Program-made: the position numbers and the translations under genes
The notes under the pieces: generated by a model
What the model saw: the letters and a program-made list of their open reading frames with translations, nothing else
What the model was told of the DNA's origin: nothing
Database searches by the model: none
Shown here: one piece after another, positions 62,341-64,000 of the stretch
Numbering within the stretch: the stretch's first letter is position 1
How the letters are laid out: every line of letters starts with the position of its first letter
DNA from: Equus caballus
Lineage: Eukaryota; Chordata; Mammalia; Perissodactyla; Equidae
Assembly: GCF_041296265.1 (NCBI RefSeq)
Contig: NC_091710.1
Span: 50,783,622 to 50,847,621, forward strand
Reading direction: 5' to 3'
Length of the DNA: 64,000 nucleotides

Positions 62341-64000
62341 GTGTGAATGTCATGCTATAGCCATTCACAATCTCTCTATCTCTCTATCACATATCTCTCT
62401 ATCAACTTTTCCATAGACTCTTTTTCAAGTCCACTGATTCGTAATGAATATTTCCTGACCTATAAAACACAACAGTGCTGCTATCTGTATGCTGGTATCC
62501 GTGGCAGGCAAACAATTCACCTTCAGGAACACAAGCTAATACATACGCACTAGGGGATAGAGAGCTGCGTCTAATGCCTTTCAACTTTTAAGCATTTTTA
62601 ATAACCTGGACCCAAATGGCTTTGTGGCCATGTGACACTTGCACACATTCTTCTCCCAGACTTGAGGTTTAATGCTCTGCAGTTGCAGTATTGAAGTTCT
62701 TAACAATTTTATCTTTGAACATGTGCTTTGTAAATGAAGTCTGATGGAACAAGCAGCATGCTCTGGGACCTTGAGACCTCAACTCATGTATGTTCCTTCC
62801 TTCCTTCTCCCCCTCCCCTTCCTGGGAAGGTTCCTGCCCTCTGCCCCTGCCTCATGAGCCCTGGGCCCCCAGGTGAGAGGGTTGGAGATGAGTTTCTGAG
62901 CCATGAGCATCTCATGGAGATGATCTGTTCCACCTTGCGCTCACAGTGCTGTGCTGTAGGCAGGTAACTAGACACGAATGAGCCTCTCCCCAATCCCCAA
63001 TCCAGGACCTAATGCATGCCTGCACAGATGTCATGATATCCATGGGAGTCACCCAATCACCATGGAGGGGCCCATGGAAAAGAGAGATGCCTGGCTTGAC
63101 TCTCTCTGGGGTAAGGCACACTGGTCTAGCAGCAGCTGGCAGGAGGGGGCAACCCAGCAGGCAGTGGGGCACACACATATGTGCAGAGTGGCAAGACGGG
63201 GGATCTCCAGGCGCCTGTGACAGTCTGCTACTACCGCTTGCGTAACCCTGTGCCCAAGGAAGTGCGACATTAAATAGCAAACAAAAAATACTATGACAGA
63301 TTGAAGAGACAGGGAAGAAAGGAAAAAGCTTTATATTTTGGTGGCTTTAATGGCACCTTTTTCCTACTTTTTGAATATGGGACTGTGCATTTTCAATTTG
63401 CACTAGGCCCAGCAAATTGGGAAACTTGTCCTGACCTGGAGTGAACTTCCAGTCTTAGAAAAGTAAGATGACTGTTGGCCTCTTGAAACTGCCTCAAGTA
63501 AAAGGCTTGCCCTCGTCATGGGAATCACAAGGCCTACGTGTTGTATCTGTGGGCCAAGGATGGCCCCTGAACATTGCTCATTATGGTATTTGCTTCTTTA
63601 CCTCAAAGCCCCCTGCTCCAAACTCAAATTCTTCCACACCCAATTGCTTTGAGTAGAGTACAAATAAGAATATTTTTAGCCAGTTAGAGCTTTCCTGCTT
63701 TGCATACCCCACAAAACTTGTACTCAGCACCCGCTGATCATGGACAAGACAAACTCTGTATCTATAAAAGATTCCAAATTGCTGTCGCCCTTCTGAGCTC
63801 TCTGAGCTGGAGACTCACTGCTTGCTTTTGAGCAACATCATCCAGATACCTGAGTCCCTCTCTGATGCCCTTCTCCCCTTGGAGTTTCCCTTGGAGTGGA
63901 GGCCTCCTTCCACTGTCTCTGGGGAGGTCTTCCCTCCTCATGCAACCCTGCCCAGGTGCCACTCAGGAATGATCGCTGTGTGTTACTGCCTCTTCCTTGA
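62340..64000. other. Intergenic to window end; no DEFB106 exon found
   Basis: By human order DEFB106 should follow DEFB105 on this side. I searched both strands by eye for the defensin CC pattern and for a signal-peptide exon and found none. Short frames at 62,734-63,280 have no motif. The gene may lie beyond the window or be lost. Confidence 0.45.

Noticed and set aside
62402-62584. Minus frame with Cys residues as a DEFB106 exon
   Set aside because: Cysteine spacing and frame do not match DEFB106, and no acceptor or stop sits in the expected place.

Overview
This is vertebrate nuclear DNA from an odd-toed ungulate (Perissodactyla). The evidence is about ten tRNA-derived SINEs of the equine repetitive element (ERE) type, with tRNA-like A and B boxes and a shared 'ggccagcccc' end, alongside old mammalian L1, MIR, MaLR-LTR, Tigger and MER5 copies. 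The wording of the best ERE copies seems closer to rhinoceros or tapir than to horse, but I cannot test this. No bacterial or viral gene organisation is present.

The window looks like the perissodactyl counterpart of the beta-defensin region that lies on human chromosome 8p23.1. All recognised host genes are on the minus strand. From left to right: a ZNF705-like KRAB zinc-finger relic (about 4.4-7.5 kb) between the arms of a diverged 2-kb inverted duplication (about 1.87-3.9 kb and 8.6-10.5 kb); a FAM90A-like relic with its CCHC zinc knuckle (24.36-26.28 kb); an intact single-exon USP17-like deubiquitinase gene (29.94-31.54 kb); an intact two-exon DEFB107 gene (44.45-47.91 kb); and an intact three-exon DEFB105 gene (59.31-61.38 kb). 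I read the DEFB exons by eye. Splice sites, phases and cysteine spacing all fit, and they give 65-aa and 78-aa proteins.

The 10-24 kb stretch holds L1, ERE and LTR debris and no recognised gene. Between 33.6 and 35.9 kb there is a decayed tandem repeat of about 250-270 bp with two CTCF-like motifs. From 48.8 to 55.7 kb lie two old L1 blocks in opposite orientation, hit by ERE insertions. Beyond 61.9 kb I find only a MIR and unique sequence; the next gene expected from human synteny, DEFB106, is not visible.

Functionally, the two defensins are secreted cationic peptides and USP17L is a cytoplasmic/nuclear ubiquitin protease. They are neighbours by descent and do not form an operon-like unit. 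The main interest is evolutionary: families that are massively copied in primates (USP17L, FAM90A, ZNF705, DEFB) appear here once each, some intact and some decayed.
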